From Thermobispora bispora DSM 43833 (lineage in GTDB: Bacteria; Actinomycetota; Actinomycetes; Streptosporangiales; Streptosporangiaceae), in the NCBI RefSeq assembly GCF_000092645.1, contig NC_014165.1, positions 2,170,001 to 2,234,000 on the forward strand: 64,000 nucleotides of DNA, written 5' to 3'. How positions within the stretch are numbered: position 1 is the first letter of the stretch; every line of letters begins with the position of its first letter. Shown one piece after another: positions 26,336 to 35,637 of the stretch. The notes under the pieces were generated by a model, which made no database searches, was not told the origin of the DNA, and was given only the letters and a program-made list of their open reading frames with translations. The position numbers were made by a program, and so were the translations under genes.

Positions 26336-27552
26336 ATGCGGACGACGTGCGTGATCGCGGGCGGGGGCCCGCCGGGATGGTGCTCGGGCTGCTGCTGGCG
26401 CGGGCCGGGGTGGAGGTGACCGTCCTCGAGAAGCACGCCGACTTCCTGCGGGACTTCCGGGGGGACACGATCCACCCGTCCACCCTGGAGGTGCTCGACG
26501 AGATCGGGCTCGCCGAGGCCTTCCACCGCCTGCCCCACTTCAAGGCCCGGCGCATGGAGGTGCAGACCGACGAGGAGCGGATCGTCGTCGCCGACCTGAG
26601 CCGGCTCCCGGGCAGGTACCCCTACATCGCGTTCGTCCCGCAGTGGGACTTCCTCAACCTCCTGGCGTCCGAGGCGCGCGCCCACCCCACCTTCCGGCTG
26701 CTGATGAACGCCGAGGTCACCGGCCTCCTCCGGGAGGACGGGCGGATCACCGGCGTGCGCTACCGGGACGCCGCCGGCGCCGAGCACGAGATCACCGCCG
26801 TGCTCACCGTGGGGGCCGACGGGCGCCACTCGGCGGTGCGGCGGGCCGCCGGGCTCGTCCCCAAGGAGTTCGGCGCGCCGATGGACGTCGTGTGGTTCCG
26901 GCTCTCCCGGGCGCCCGGCGACCCCGAGCACCCGTTCCTCCGCATGTCCGCCGGCCACCTCATGGTGGCGCTCAAGCGCGAGACCCACTGGCAGATCGGC
27001 TTCGCCGTACCGAAGAACGGCGTCGACGAGCTGCGGGCCCAGGGGATCGCGGCGCTGCGCGCCCACGTCGCCCGGCTCCTGCCCTTCCTCGCCGACCGGG
27101 TCGGCGAGCTGCGGGGCTTCGACCAGACCGGGTACCTCCGCGTCACGGTCAACCGGGTCCGCCGCTGGCACCTGCCCGGGCTGCTGCTGATCGGGGACGC
27201 GGCGCACGCCATGTCCCCCGTGTTCGGCGTCGGGATCAACCTCGCTGTGCAGGACGCGGTGGCCACCGCGAACATCGTCGGTCCCGCCCTGCTCCGCGGC
27301 GCGGCGCCGGAGGCGCTGCTCGCCAAGGTGGAGCACCGCCGCATGGTCCCGACCGTGATCACCCAGACCGTGCAACGGGCCGTGCAAGATTTCATGATCC
27401 GCCCCACGCTCGGCGCCCGGCCGCCCGCCCTCGTCCTCGGCCGGCTGCCGTTCCTCGGCCGGTTCGTGCCCCGCTTCCTGGGCTTCGGCGTGCTGCCCGA
27501 GCACGTACGGCTCCCGGCCGCGCCAAGGGCGTCCGGCCGTACCGAGAAATGA
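26336..27552 (+). pseudogene. FAD-dependent monooxygenase with a frameshift in the N-terminal FAD motif
   Basis: The start ATG 26336 has GAGGA upstream and opens the family's typical N terminus MRTTCVIAGGGP in one frame. The rest (AGMVLGLLLARAGVEVTVLEKHADFLRDFRGDT...) continues in the neighbouring frame. Inserting one G in the run at 26361-26376 would give an intact Rossmann motif GGGPAGMVLG. The remainder is uninterrupted to the stop: DG motif (TVGADGRHSAVRRAAG), then GLLLIGDAAHAMSPVFGVGINLAVQDA for the second FAD segment. Length (about 405 residues) matches PheA/TfdB-type FAD hydroxylases. Either a true single-base deletion or a sequencing error in a G/C homopolymer region; the clean downstream frame favours a recent event or an error. 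Confidence 0.8.
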
Positions 27553-27611
27553 TCTCAATACGTGGACGCGTCGCAGTGCGCATGGAACGCGGTGCAATAC
27601 GCTATGGACCC

Positions 27612-28946
27612 GTGAGCACCATCGATCTCGACACGTGGCGCCATCTGCCCGCCGCTCAGCAGCCCGACTGGCCGGACCGTGCGGAACTTGACCGGGTCGT
27701 CCGTGAGCTGGCCACCATGCCGCCGCTCGTGTTCGCCGGCGAGTGCGACCAGCTCAAGGAGCGCCTGGCCGCGGTCACCAGGGGCGAGGCGTTCGTGCTC
27801 CAGGGCGGCGACTGCGCCGAGACGTTCTCCGGCGCCACCGCCGACAACGTGCGGAACAAGCTCAAGACGCTGCTGCAGATGGCGATCGTGCTCACCTACG
27901 CGGGACGGGTCCCGGTGGTGAAGATCGGCCGGATGGCCGGTCAGTTCGCCAAGCCGCGGTCGAAGCCGGTGGAGGTCCGGGACGGCGTGGAGCTGCCCGC
28001 CTACCGGGGCGACATGGTCAACGGCTTCGACTTCACCGCCGAGGCGCGGCGTCCGGACCCGGCCCGGCTGCTGCGGGCGTACCACTGCTCGGCGGCCACC
28101 CTCAACCTCGCGCGCGCGTTCACCAAGGGCGGCTACGCCGACCTGCGCCAGGTGCACGCGTGGAACCAGGACTTCGTGGCCGAGTCCCCGGCCGGGCAGC
28201 GGTACGAGCGGCTCGCGCGGGAGATCGACCAGGCGCTCGCGTTCATCAAGGCCTGCGGCGGGGATCCGAGCGAGTTCCACACCGTCGAGTTCTACTCCTC
28301 GCACGAGGCCCTGATCCTGGAGTACGAGTCGGCGCTCACCAGGATCGACTCGCGGACCGGCCTGCCGTACGACGTGTCCGCGCACATGGTGTGGATCGGC
28401 GAGCGCACCCGCCAGCTCGACGGGGCGCACGTGGAGTTCGCCAGCAAGATCCGCAACCCGATCGGGGTGAAGCTCGGCCCCACCACCACCCCGGAAGAGG
28501 CGCTCGCGCTGATCGAGAAGCTCAACCCGGAGAACGAGCCGGGCCGGCTCACCCTCATCACCCGGATGGGCGCCAAGAAGATCCGCGACGTGCTCCCCCC
28601 GCTGGTGGAGAAGGTCACCGCGAACGGCGCGGCCGTGGCGTGGGTGTGCGACCCGATGCACGGCAACACGTTCGAGGCGCCCAGCGGGCACAAGACCCGG
28701 CGGCTGGACGACATCCTCGACGAGGTCGCCGGCTTCTTCGAGGTGCACCACGCCCTCGGCACCCACCCGGGCGGGATCCACATCGAGTTCACCGGCGACG
28801 ACGTCACCGAGTGCGTCGGCGGCGGCCACGAGATCGTGGAGGAGGACCTCGCGCTCCGCTACGAGACCACCTGCGACCCGCGGCTCAACCGCAGCCAGTC
28901 CCTCGACCTGGCGTTCCGGGTCGCGGAGCTGTACCGGGCGCGCTGA
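27612..28946 (+). CDS. aroG: Class II 3-deoxy-7-phosphoheptulonate (DAHP) synthase
   Basis: A 444-residue plant/mycobacterial-type DAHP synthase, the first enzyme of the shikimate pathway, condensing phosphoenolpyruvate with erythrose 4-phosphate. Family marks include FVLQGGDCAETF (metal-binding Cys), GQFAKPRS, YRGDMVNGFD, VEFYSSHEAL, KLGPTTTPEE, WVCDPMHGNT (metal His/Asp region) and HPGGIHIEFTGDDVTECVGGG. GTG 27612 gives the expected N terminus STIDLDTWRHLPAAQQPDWPD. There is no ribosome-binding site, and a TACGCT hexamer lies 8 bp before the GTG, so the mRNA may be leaderless. An in-frame ATG at 27582 would add ten residues and is less likely. Confidence 0.92.
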   Translation: MSTIDLDTWRHLPAAQQPDWPDRAELDRVVRELATMPPLVFAGECDQLKERLAAVTRGEAFVLQGGDCAETFSGATADNVRNKLKTLLQMAIVLTYAGRVPVVKIGRMAGQFAKPRSKPVEVRDGVELPAYRGDMVNGFDFTAEARRPDPARLLRAYHCSAATLNLARAFTKGGYADLRQVHAWNQDFVAESPAGQRYERLAREIDQALAFIKACGGDPSEFHTVEFYSSHEALILEYESALTRIDSRTGLPYDVSAHMVWIGERTRQLDGAHVEFASKIRNPIGVKLGPTTTPEEALALIEKLNPENEPGRLTLITRMGAKKIRDVLPPLVEKVTANGAAVAWVCDPMHGNTFEAPSGHKTRRLDDILDEVAGFFEVHHALGTHPGGIHIEFTGDDVTECVGGGHEIVEEDLALRYETTCDPRLNRSQSLDLAFRVAELYRAR

Positions 28947-28956
28947 TCACCCGGTC

Positions 28957-28973
28957 ACCGGGGCGTCCCCGGT
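28957..28973. terminator. Short hairpin between convergent DAHP synthase and thioredoxin genes
   Basis: ACCGGGG-CGT-CCCCGGT forms a 7-bp stem in the 26-bp gap between the two stops, reaching the last base of the thioredoxin stop. It could terminate both transcripts. Confidence 0.4.
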
Positions 28974-29350
28974 CACAGGTCCTGCTGCCCGGCCTCCGAC
29001 TGCTGGGCGAGCTGGGCGCGGATCTCGTCCATGTCGAGGGCGCGTACCCGCTCGATCAGCTCCTCGAGCACGGGCGCGGGCAGGGCGCCGGGCTGGGCGA
29101 AGACCTGGATCCCGTCCCTGATCGCCATGAGCGTGGGCACCGCGCTGACCTGGAAGGCCGCGGTGAGCACCGGCTGCGCGTCGGTGTCGATCCTGCCGAA
29201 GGTGATGTCCGTGTGCCGCTCTGAGGCCTGCGCGAAGATCGGCTCAAAGGCCTGGCAGGGGGCGCACCAGTCCGCCCAGAAGTCGAGCAGGACGATCCCC
29301 TTCTCCGCGATCTCGTTGAAGTTCTGTTCCGTGACGTCGACGGTCGCCAT
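28973..29350 (-). CDS. trxA: Thioredoxin with a WCAPC active site
   Basis: A 125-residue thioredoxin fold protein: [31 protein letters not shown], cis-Pro motif AVPTLM, and a C-terminal helix extended by about 15 residues ([17 protein letters not shown]). The active site is CAPC rather than the common CGPC, which tends to shift redox potential. No signal peptide, so it is a cytoplasmic disulfide reductase. ATG 29350 is preceded by AAAGGAG. It is divergent from ctaD, with about 110 bp between. Confidence 0.9.
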   Translation of the reverse strand: MATVDVTEQNFNEIAEKGIVLLDFWADWCAPCQAFEPIFAQASERHTDITFGRIDTDAQPVLTAAFQVSAVPTLMAIRDGIQVFAQPGALPAPVLEELIERVRALDMDEIRAQLAQQSEAGQQDL

Positions 29351-29461
29351 GGGGCGACTCCTTTCGTTCGGCCATCAGCGGGCATAACCAGACGCACAGC
29401 CCGAACATTCCTGGCCGTGTGGCGCCCCGACGGGCGCGCCCGCGCGAGAGGAGCCGCCGCC

Positions 29462-31141
29462 ATGGCCGTGCGGACTAGGCAGACCACCACCGTGACGCCC
29501 AAGGGACGGCGACCAGGCACGGTGATCGTCTCCTGGCTGACGAGCACCGATCACAAGGTGATCGGTCACCTGTACCTGATCACCGCCTTCGTGTTCTTCC
29601 TGATCGGGGGCGCGATGGCGCTGGTGATCAGGGCCGAGCTCACCGTGCCGGGGCTGCAGTTCGTCAGCAACCTCCGGTACAACGAGCTGTTCACCATGCA
29701 CGGCACGATCATGCTGCTGCTGTTCGCCACCCCGCTCTTCGCCGGGTTCGCGAACGCGATCATGCCGCTGCAGATCGGCGCCCCGGATGTGGCGTTCCCC
29801 CGGCTCAACATGGTGAGCTACTGGCTCTTCCTGTTCGGCGGCATCATCACGCTGAGCGGATTCTTCATGGGCGGGGCGCCCTCCTTCGGCTGGACGGGGT
29901 ACACGCCGCTCTCCGAGCGCGAGTACACCCCGCAGCTCGGCGGCGACCTGTGGATCATGGGGCTGGTGCTCGCCGGGGTGGGGACCATCCTCGGCGCGGT
30001 CAACTTCATCACCACGATCATCACCAGGCGGGCGCCCGGGATGAGCACGTTCCGGATGCCGATCTTCACGTGGAACGTGCTGCTCACCTCGGTCCTGGTG
30101 CTCCTCACCTTCCCGGTGCTCGCCGCCGCGCTGCTCGCGCTCGAGGCCGATCGCAAGCTCGGCACCCGCATCTACGACCCGGAGCACGGCGGGCCGCTCA
30201 TCTGGCAGCACCTGTTCTGGTTCTTCGGCCACCCCGAGGTCTACATCGTGGCGCTGCCGTTCTTCGGGATCATCACCGAGGTGATCCCGGTCTTCAGCCG
30301 CAAGCCGCTCTTCGGGTACATCGGCATGGTCGGCGCCACGATATCGATCACCGTGCTCTCCATGGCGGTGTGGGCCCACCACATGTTCGCCACCGGCCGG
30401 GTGAACCTGCCGTTCTTCGCCCTGATGACGTTCCTGATCGCCGTGCCCACCGGGGTGAAGTTCTTCAACTGGATCGGCACCATGTGGCGGGGCCACCTCA
30501 GCTTCGAAGCGCCGATGATGTTCGCGATCGGGTTCCTGCTCACGTTCCTGATCGGCGGGCTGACCGGGGTGATCCTCGCCTCTCCCCCGCTCGACTTCCA
30601 CGTGCACGACAGCTACTTCGTGGTGGCCCACTTCCACTACGTGCTGTTCGGCACCGTGGTGTTCGCCATGTTCTCCGGCTTCTACTTCTGGTGGCCGAAG
30701 CTGACCGGCACGATGCTGGACGATCGCCTGGGGCAGATCCACTTCTGGATGGTCTTCCTCGGCTTCCAGCTCACCTTCCTGGTGCAGCACTGGCTGGGGG
30801 TCTCGGGGATGCCCCGCCGGTACGCGGACTACTCCGCGGTCGACGGCTTCACCGGGCTGAACGTGGTCTCGAGCGTGGGGGCGCTCGTGCTCGGCCTGTC
30901 GAACCTGCCGTTCTTCTACAACGTCTGGAAGACGGCCCGGCGCGGGGAGCGGGTCACCACCGACGACCCGTGGGGCGCCGGGGGCTCCCTGGAGTGGGCC
31001 ACCTCCTGCCCGCCGCCCCGGCACAACTTCACCCGGCTCCCGCAGATCCGCTCCATCCGGCCGGCGTTCGACCTGCACTACCCGCCGGCGGCCGGCGGCG
31101 AGGCGAGCCCGCCCCCGGAGACGAGGTCCCTGGACCGCTGA
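29462..31141 (+). CDS. ctaD: Cytochrome c oxidase subunit I
   Basis: A 559-residue haem-copper oxidase catalytic subunit with about 12 helices. Haem a and a3/CuB ligands are visible: MHGTIM (His), WFFGHPEVY (CuB His cross-linked to Tyr), WAHHMF (two CuB His) and AHFHYVL (haem ligands). It belongs to the A-type subunit I group. ATG 29462 follows GAGAGGAGCC. It stands alone: no subunit II, III or cytochrome bc genes are present, so it is a solitary copy that would need partners encoded elsewhere. Thioredoxin lies divergently upstream. Confidence 0.94.
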   Translation: MAVRTRQTTTVTPKGRRPGTVIVSWLTSTDHKVIGHLYLITAFVFFLIGGAMALVIRAELTVPGLQFVSNLRYNELFTMHGTIMLLLFATPLFAGFANAIMPLQIGAPDVAFPRLNMVSYWLFLFGGIITLSGFFMGGAPSFGWTGYTPLSEREYTPQLGGDLWIMGLVLAGVGTILGAVNFITTIITRRAPGMSTFRMPIFTWNVLLTSVLVLLTFPVLAAALLALEADRKLGTRIYDPEHGGPLIWQHLFWFFGHPEVYIVALPFFGIITEVIPVFSRKPLFGYIGMVGATISITVLSMAVWAHHMFATGRVNLPFFALMTFLIAVPTGVKFFNWIGTMWRGHLSFEAPMMFAIGFLLTFLIGGLTGVILASPPLDFHVHDSYFVVAHFHYVLFGTVVFAMFSGFYFWWPKLTGTMLDDRLGQIHFWMVFLGFQLTFLVQHWLGVSGMPRRYADYSAVDGFTGLNVVSSVGALVLGLSNLPFFYNVWKTARRGERVTTDDPWGAGGSLEWATSCPPPRHNFTRLPQIRSIRPAFDLHYPPAAGGEASPPPETRSLDR

Positions 31142-31169
31142 CCCCGCCGTCCCGTACGGCACGGCGGGG
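31142..31169. terminator. Bidirectional terminator between ctaD and the stress-protein gene
   Basis: CCCCGCCGT and ACGGCGGGG form a 9-bp perfect stem around a 10-nt loop, filling the 31-bp gap between two convergent genes. Confidence 0.6.
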
Positions 31170-31172
31170 CGA

Positions 31173-31643
31173 TCACCGGCTGCGGGCGAGCGCGCCGGCG
31201 GCCGCGCGGTCGCCGGCTCCCCGGGCGGGCGGGATCACGACCGGGCAGTGCGCCCCCTGCAGGCAGGCGGCGATCACGGGGTCGATCGACGGGTACGGCC
31301 CGCTCCGGCAGTGCCGGGCGCCGAGGACGAGCAGGTCCGCGCCGGCGCTCGCCCGGATGAGCACCTGGGCCGGCGGGCCCTCGAGCACCAGGGGCTCCAC
31401 GTGGTCCGCGCCCAGCTCGGCCACCACGCGCCTGGCGAGCATGAGCGCGGCCTTGCGCTCCTCCTCGCGGGATGCCCGGCCCGCGCTGGGAGCGTAGGGG
31501 GCGTGCAGCCCGCCCGACCACTCCCACGCGTGCACCGCGAGGACCCGCGCGCCGCGCCGCCGCCCTTCCGCCGCGGCCCACCGCAGTGCGGCCAGCGACG
31601 CCGCCGATCCGTCGATGCCCACGAGGATGGTCGCCCGGCTCAC
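31173..31643 (-). CDS. Universal stress protein (UspA family)
   Basis: A 156-residue single USP domain: ATILVGIDGSAASLAALRWAAAEG at the N terminus and a nucleotide-binding-loop region GARHCRSGPYPSIDPVIAACLQGAHCPVVIPP. The glycine-rich ATP motif (G-2x-G-9x-G-S/T) is altered, with Cys-Arg-Ser in place of the usual GxGG segment, so ATP binding is uncertain. GTG 31643 has GGGAGG upstream; the longer frame from 31862 covers the terminator region and is rejected. Two Cys near the C terminus are unusual for the family. Confidence 0.85.
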   Translation of the reverse strand: MSRATILVGIDGSAASLAALRWAAAEGRRRGARVLAVHAWEWSGGLHAPYAPSAGRASREEERKAALMLARRVVAELGADHVEPLVLEGPPAQVLIRASAGADLLVLGARHCRSGPYPSIDPVIAACLQGAHCPVVIPPARGAGDRAAAGALARSR

Positions 31644-31774
31644 GATCCCGCGCCTCCCGGCTTCCCGCTCCACCCAGTCTCTCCTTCCTTGATGAACGCC
31701 GGGTTTCGCGAGGCGAACATCTCCGTTCCCCGGCGGCCCGGCGCCGCCGCGGAGGGGCGCCGGAAAACGAGAAA

Positions 31775-31802
31775 CGCCCGTCCTCCCGATCGAGGACGGG
31801 CG
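31775..31802 (-). terminator. Intrinsic terminator of the DoxX gene
   Basis: CGCCCGTCCTC and GAGGACGGGCG form an 11-bp perfect stem with a 6-nt loop. Read on the minus strand it follows the DoxX stop and is succeeded by TTTCTCGTTTT, a good U-rich tail. Confidence 0.8.
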
Positions 31803-31813
31803 ATCCGCAACCG

Positions 31814-32368
31814 CTACCGCAGCACCGGGTACTTCCGGACCAGAGCCGTCTGGCTCCACCACTTCCCGATGCCGACGGTGTCGCCGGCGTTCACCAGGGC
31901 GAGCCCAGCCATCAGCAGGGCGTAGATGAGGTGCTCATCCATGAACGGGTTGTTCGCGAGCGGCAGCTCCGCGGCCCACATCAGCACCATGAGCAGCGCG
32001 CCCGAGACGGCCGCGATGCGCATCCCGGCGCCGAGGACGAGGGCGATGCCGATGCCCGCCAGACCGAGCATGAAGAGCCAGTCGACCCAGGCCTGGCCGG
32101 CGAGGGAGGTGAAGAATCCGCCGAGCGCCCGGTCGGCCGTGCCCTTCAGGAAGCCGGTGGTGGGGGATCCGCCGTTGATCCAGGCCTTGGCCGCGGGGGT
32201 GGCGAACCCGAGGCCGAAGAGCTTGTCGATGAACGCCCACAGGAAGATCCAGCCGAGCGCGATGCGGGTGGCCGCCCAGACGTAGTCCGCCGCGGACGCG
32301 TGCTCCGTCCGGTGGCCGGCGACCGGGGGACGATCAGCCGCCGAAGGCCTCTGGTGCGTGGTCGCCAT
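31814..32368 (-). CDS. DoxX-family membrane protein
   Basis: A 184-residue protein with four predicted helices (AATRIALGWIFLWAFIDKLFGLGF; WLFMLGLAGIGIALVLGAG; IAAVSGALLMVLMWAAELP; LIYALLMAGLALVNAG). DoxX/DoxD relatives belong to thiosulfate:quinone oxidoreductase or redox-related membrane complexes; here the role is unknown. ATG 32368 follows GAAGGAG. It is flanked by a strong terminator and separated from the HtrA gene by 194 bp, so it is probably monocistronic. Confidence 0.8.
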   Translation of the reverse strand: MATTHQRPSAADRPPVAGHRTEHASAADYVWAATRIALGWIFLWAFIDKLFGLGFATPAAKAWINGGSPTTGFLKGTADRALGGFFTSLAGQAWVDWLFMLGLAGIGIALVLGAGMRIAAVSGALLMVLMWAAELPLANNPFMDEHLIYALLMAGLALVNAGDTVGIGKWWSQTALVRKYPVLR

Positions 32369-32513
32369 TTCTGACTCCTTCTCTCCTGCCGACACTGCAA
32401 TCACACCGCTTTTCCGCAGGTGTCTGCAGTGCCGTACGGCTCAGGGCAGGAGCCCGGAAGTCACCAAGGCGACGGGACCTTAGGCCCGGTCTGCGCAAGG
32501 GGCGCACACGGCC

Positions 32514-32544
32514 GCCGGCCGTCACCCGTCCGATGACGGCCGGC
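32514..32544 (-). terminator. Stem-loop after the HtrA-like protease gene
   Basis: GCCGGCCGTCA and TGACGGCCGGC form an 11-bp perfect stem with a 9-nt loop, 18 bp beyond the stop codon of the minus-strand protease gene. No T-run follows. Confidence 0.55.
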
Positions 32545-32562
32545 CTGACGTGCGGGCGCCGC

Positions 32563-33834
32563 TCAGCTCGACGACTGCTCGGCCAGCGTGATGGTCACGG
32601 TCGAGGTCTTGCCGCCCCGGATGTAGGTGATGGTGACCTTGTCGCCCGGCCGCGAGGTCCGGATCGTGCCGACCAGCTTCTCGGCGCTGTCCACCACCTT
32701 GTCGTTGATCTTGGTGATGAGGTCGCCCTCGGTCAGGCCGGCCTTCTCCGCCGGGCTGCCCGGGGTGATCGCCGTGATCACGGCCCCGGACACGGTGCCC
32801 ATGGCGTCGGCGACGCTCACGCCGAGGAAGGCGTGGGTGGCCTTGCCGTACTTGATGAGCTGGTCGGCGACGAGCTTCGCCGTGTTGATCGGGATGGCGA
32901 AGCCCACGCCGATGTTGCCGGAGCTGCCGCCGGAGGTGGCGATCGCGGTGTTGATGCCGATCACCTGCCCGGAGGCGTTGACGAGCGCGCCGCCGGAGTT
33001 CCCCGGGTTGATCGCGGCGTCGGTCTGGATCATCCCGCCGATCGTGGTCCGCTGCCGGCGCGACCGGCCCCACGGGAACGACTCGTCCTCGTCGCCGCTC
33101 TCGGTGAGCGTGCGGTCGAGCGCGCTGACGATCCCGGCGGTGACCGAGCCCTCCAGGCCCAGCGGGCTGCCGATCGCGAGGACCGGCTCACCGACCTGCA
33201 GCTTGTCGCTGTCGCCGAGCGCGGCGGGGGTGAGGCCGGAGACCCCCTGCGCCTGGACCACGGCGAGGTCGGTGGTGGGGTCGGTGCCCTTCAGCACGGC
33301 CGAGGCCGTCTTGCCGTCGCTGAACTTCACCGTGATCGTGCCGCCCTGCCGCACCCCGGAGACCACGTGGTTGTTGGTGAGGATCAGGCCGTCGGCGGAG
33401 AGGATCACCCCGGAACCCTCGCCGCCGCCGGTGAAGGTCTGCACCTTGAGCGAGACCACGGACGGCATGACCGCCTTGGCGACGTCGACGAGGGAGGCCG
33501 TGCCGGAGCCGCTCGACGTCCTGACCACCGGGGTGGTGACCACGGTCTCCCCGCCCTGCGTCGCGCCGACGATCAGGCCGCCGGCGACCCCACCGCCGAG
33601 GGCCACCGCGGTCAGGACCGCGGCCGCGCCCGCCCGCCGCCGCCAGTCGCCCCTGGGCTTGGGCGGCGGGCTGGGGAGCACGGCGGTGCCGAACGGCCCC
33701 TGAGCCTGGCCGCCGAAGCCCGGTCCGCCGCCGAACTGGCCTCGCTGTGGCGGAGTCTTGCCGAACTGACTCCAGCCGTGGTTGGAGAGCACTTCGGTGC
33801 CCTCCTCTGCGGACGTGTTCTCCTGAGAGCTCAT
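32563..33834 (-). CDS. HtrA/DegP-like membrane-anchored serine protease with PDZ domain
   Basis: A 423-residue protein. The N-terminal 65 residues are cytoplasmic, Gly/Pro/Gln-rich. One membrane anchor lies at about 68-92 (AGAAAVLTAVALGGGVAGGLIVGA), then a trypsin-like domain with His156 (TNNHVVSG), Asp189 (PTTDLAVV) and Ser280 (NPGNSGGAL). A single PDZ domain spans about 325-415 (AFLGVSVADAMGTVSGAVITAITPGSPAEKAGLTEGD). The protease would face outward and act in envelope protein quality control. An acidic/basic insert at 243-262 (TESGDEDESFPWGRSRRQR) may be a regulatory loop. ATG 33834 is preceded by GGGGGA. Confidence 0.92.
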   Translation of the reverse strand: MSSQENTSAEEGTEVLSNHGWSQFGKTPPQRGQFGGGPGFGGQAQGPFGTAVLPSPPPKPRGDWRRRAGAAAVLTAVALGGGVAGGLIVGATQGGETVVTTPVVRTSSGSGTASLVDVAKAVMPSVVSLKVQTFTGGGEGSGVILSADGLILTNNHVVSGVRQGGTITVKFSDGKTASAVLKGTDPTTDLAVVQAQGVSGLTPAALGDSDKLQVGEPVLAIGSPLGLEGSVTAGIVSALDRTLTESGDEDESFPWGRSRRQRTTIGGMIQTDAAINPGNSGGALVNASGQVIGINTAIATSGGSSGNIGVGFAIPINTAKLVADQLIKYGKATHAFLGVSVADAMGTVSGAVITAITPGSPAEKAGLTEGDLITKINDKVVDSAEKLVGTIRTSRPGDKVTITYIRGGKTSTVTITLAEQSSS

Positions 33835-33959
33835 CGCGATCCCCCTCATGGTTCGCCGGTACGCCCGGCCGCCGGCCGGGACACGACCAGGATGGCAAAC
33901 CAGCGATAAGCTCACCCTAAGCGATCAACGGCGCGGCCCGGTCCCGTCCGCGGCAGTCG

Positions 33960-35498
33960 TCAGCGGCGCGCCGCCGCCCAGTACTCGTCCCTGAGCAGCC
34001 GCTTGTACAGCTTGCCCGTGGGGTGCCTGGGGAGCTCCTCCCGGAAGTCGACGCTCTTGGGGCACTTGTAGTGGGCGAGGCGCGCCCGGCAGTACTCGAT
34101 CAGCTCCGCCTCCAGCTCCGGGCCGGCGTCGGCCATGGAGACGGGCTGGACCACGGCCTTGACCTGCTCGCCCATCTCCGGGTCCGGCACCCCGATCACC
34201 GCCACGTCGGCGACCTTGGGGTGCAGGGCGAGCACGTTCTCGGCCTCCTGCGGGTAGATGTTCACCCCGCCGGAGATGATCATGTACGCGCGGCGGTCGG
34301 TGAGGTAGAGGTAGCCCTCCTCGTCCACGTAGCCGATGTCGCCGAGCGTGGTCCAGCCGCGCCCCTTGGGGTCCTGGGCGGCGCGGGTCTTCTCCGGGTC
34401 GTCGTGGTAGACGAACTGCGGGCCGTCGGAGAAGTAGATCGTGCCGGTCTGCCGGGGCGGCAGCTCGTTGCCGTCCTCGTCGAGGATGTGGACGACCCCG
34501 AGCAGCGGCCGGCCCACGGTGCCCTTGTGGCTGAGCCACTCCTGGGGGCCGGCGTAGACGAACCCGTTCCCCTCGGTGCCCGCGTAGTACTCGTGGAGGA
34601 TGGGGCCCCACCACTCCATCATGCGCTCCTTCACCTCCACCGGGCAGGGCGCGGCGGCGTGGACCGCGTACTTGTGGGAGGAGAGGTCGTACCGCTCGCG
34701 CACCTCGGCGGGGAGCTTGAGCATCTTGATGAACATGGTCGGGACCCACTGGGAGTGGGTGACCCGGTACTTCTCGATCAGCGCCAGGGCCTGCTCCGGG
34801 TCGAAGCGCTCCATGACCACGACGGTCGCGCCGAACCGGTGGAAGGTCATGCAGTAGCGCAGGGGCGCCGCGTGGTAGAGCGGCGCGGGCGACAGGTAGA
34901 CGCTCTCGGCCGTGGGCTGGAACAGGAAGCCGATGAGCTTCATCAGCGGGCCCGGCTCCTCCAGCGGGGCCTTGGTGAGCTCGGGCTTGACGCCCTTGGG
35001 CCGCCCGGTGGTGCCCGAGGAGTAGAGCATGTCGGCGCCCTGGCACTCGTCCTCGATCGGGGTGACCGGGTGGCGGGCGATGGCCTCCTCGAAGGAGGTG
35101 AAACCGGGGGCGGTGCCGTCGAGCATGAGCCGCAGCTCGACGCCGGGCGTGGCCTCCGTGATCGAGGCGGCCACCTCGGCGAGCCGTGCCGAGGAGATGA
35201 ACACCCGCGCGTTGCAGTTGTTGACGATGTACGCCAGCTCGTCGGTCTTGAGCTTGGAGTTGATCGCGGTGTAGTAGAGCCCCGAGCGGTGGGCGGCCCA
35301 GGCGATGGTCAGGAACTGGGGATGGTTCTCCAGCATGAACGCGATGTTGTCGCCGGGCCGCAGTCCCGCGGCGCGGAACAGGTGCGCGAGGCGGTTCGAC
35401 TCTTCGTTCAGCTCACGGAAGGTGATCACCTGGCCGGACTCGGCCATGATCACTGCGGGCTTGTCAGGCGTGGCCGCTGCAATTGCTCCCGGATGCAT
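33960..35498 (-). CDS. Acyl-CoA synthetase (AMP-forming, FadD family)
   Basis: A 512-residue ANL-superfamily enzyme. It has the AMP-binding P-loop YSSGTTGRPKGVKP, A5 motif EYYAGTEGNGF, A7 GWTTLGDIGYVDEEGY, hinge DRRAYMIISGGVNIYPQEAEN and the catalytic A10 Lys in PTGKLYKRLLRDEYW. It activates a fatty or aromatic acid to its CoA thioester; chain length cannot be read from motifs. The open frame continues upstream to 35555, but ATG 35498 gives the normal start MHPGAIAAATPDKPAVI. It is transcribed alone; the gene on its 3' side, the HtrA-like protease, reads in the same direction. Confidence 0.9.
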   Translation of the reverse strand: MHPGAIAAATPDKPAVIMAESGQVITFRELNEESNRLAHLFRAAGLRPGDNIAFMLENHPQFLTIAWAAHRSGLYYTAINSKLKTDELAYIVNNCNARVFISSARLAEVAASITEATPGVELRLMLDGTAPGFTSFEEAIARHPVTPIEDECQGADMLYSSGTTGRPKGVKPELTKAPLEEPGPLMKLIGFLFQPTAESVYLSPAPLYHAAPLRYCMTFHRFGATVVVMERFDPEQALALIEKYRVTHSQWVPTMFIKMLKLPAEVRERYDLSSHKYAVHAAAPCPVEVKERMMEWWGPILHEYYAGTEGNGFVYAGPQEWLSHKGTVGRPLLGVVHILDEDGNELPPRQTGTIYFSDGPQFVYHDDPEKTRAAQDPKGRGWTTLGDIGYVDEEGYLYLTDRRAYMIISGGVNIYPQEAENVLALHPKVADVAVIGVPDPEMGEQVKAVVQPVSMADAGPELEAELIEYCRARLAHYKCPKSVDFREELPRHPTGKLYKRLLRDEYWAAARR

Positions 35499-35575
35499 GA
35501 CCGAACGGTACTCGGTTTGTCGTGATCGGGCTAGGGCCCGGCGATCTCGATGCAATCACAGCGCCGGACGGCGAC

Positions 35576-35603
35576 GGGCGGACCGCCCCGTGGCGGTCCG
35601 CCC
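35576..35603. terminator. Terminator hairpin after metQ
   Basis: GGGCGGACCGCC and GGCGGTCCGCCC form a 12-bp perfect stem with the loop CCGT, 34 bp beyond the metQ stop on the minus strand and upstream of the acyl-CoA synthetase. Confidence 0.65.
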
Positions 35604-35637
35604 GTTCCGAAGGCCGCGCGGGAGTTCGGCGCGGGGG

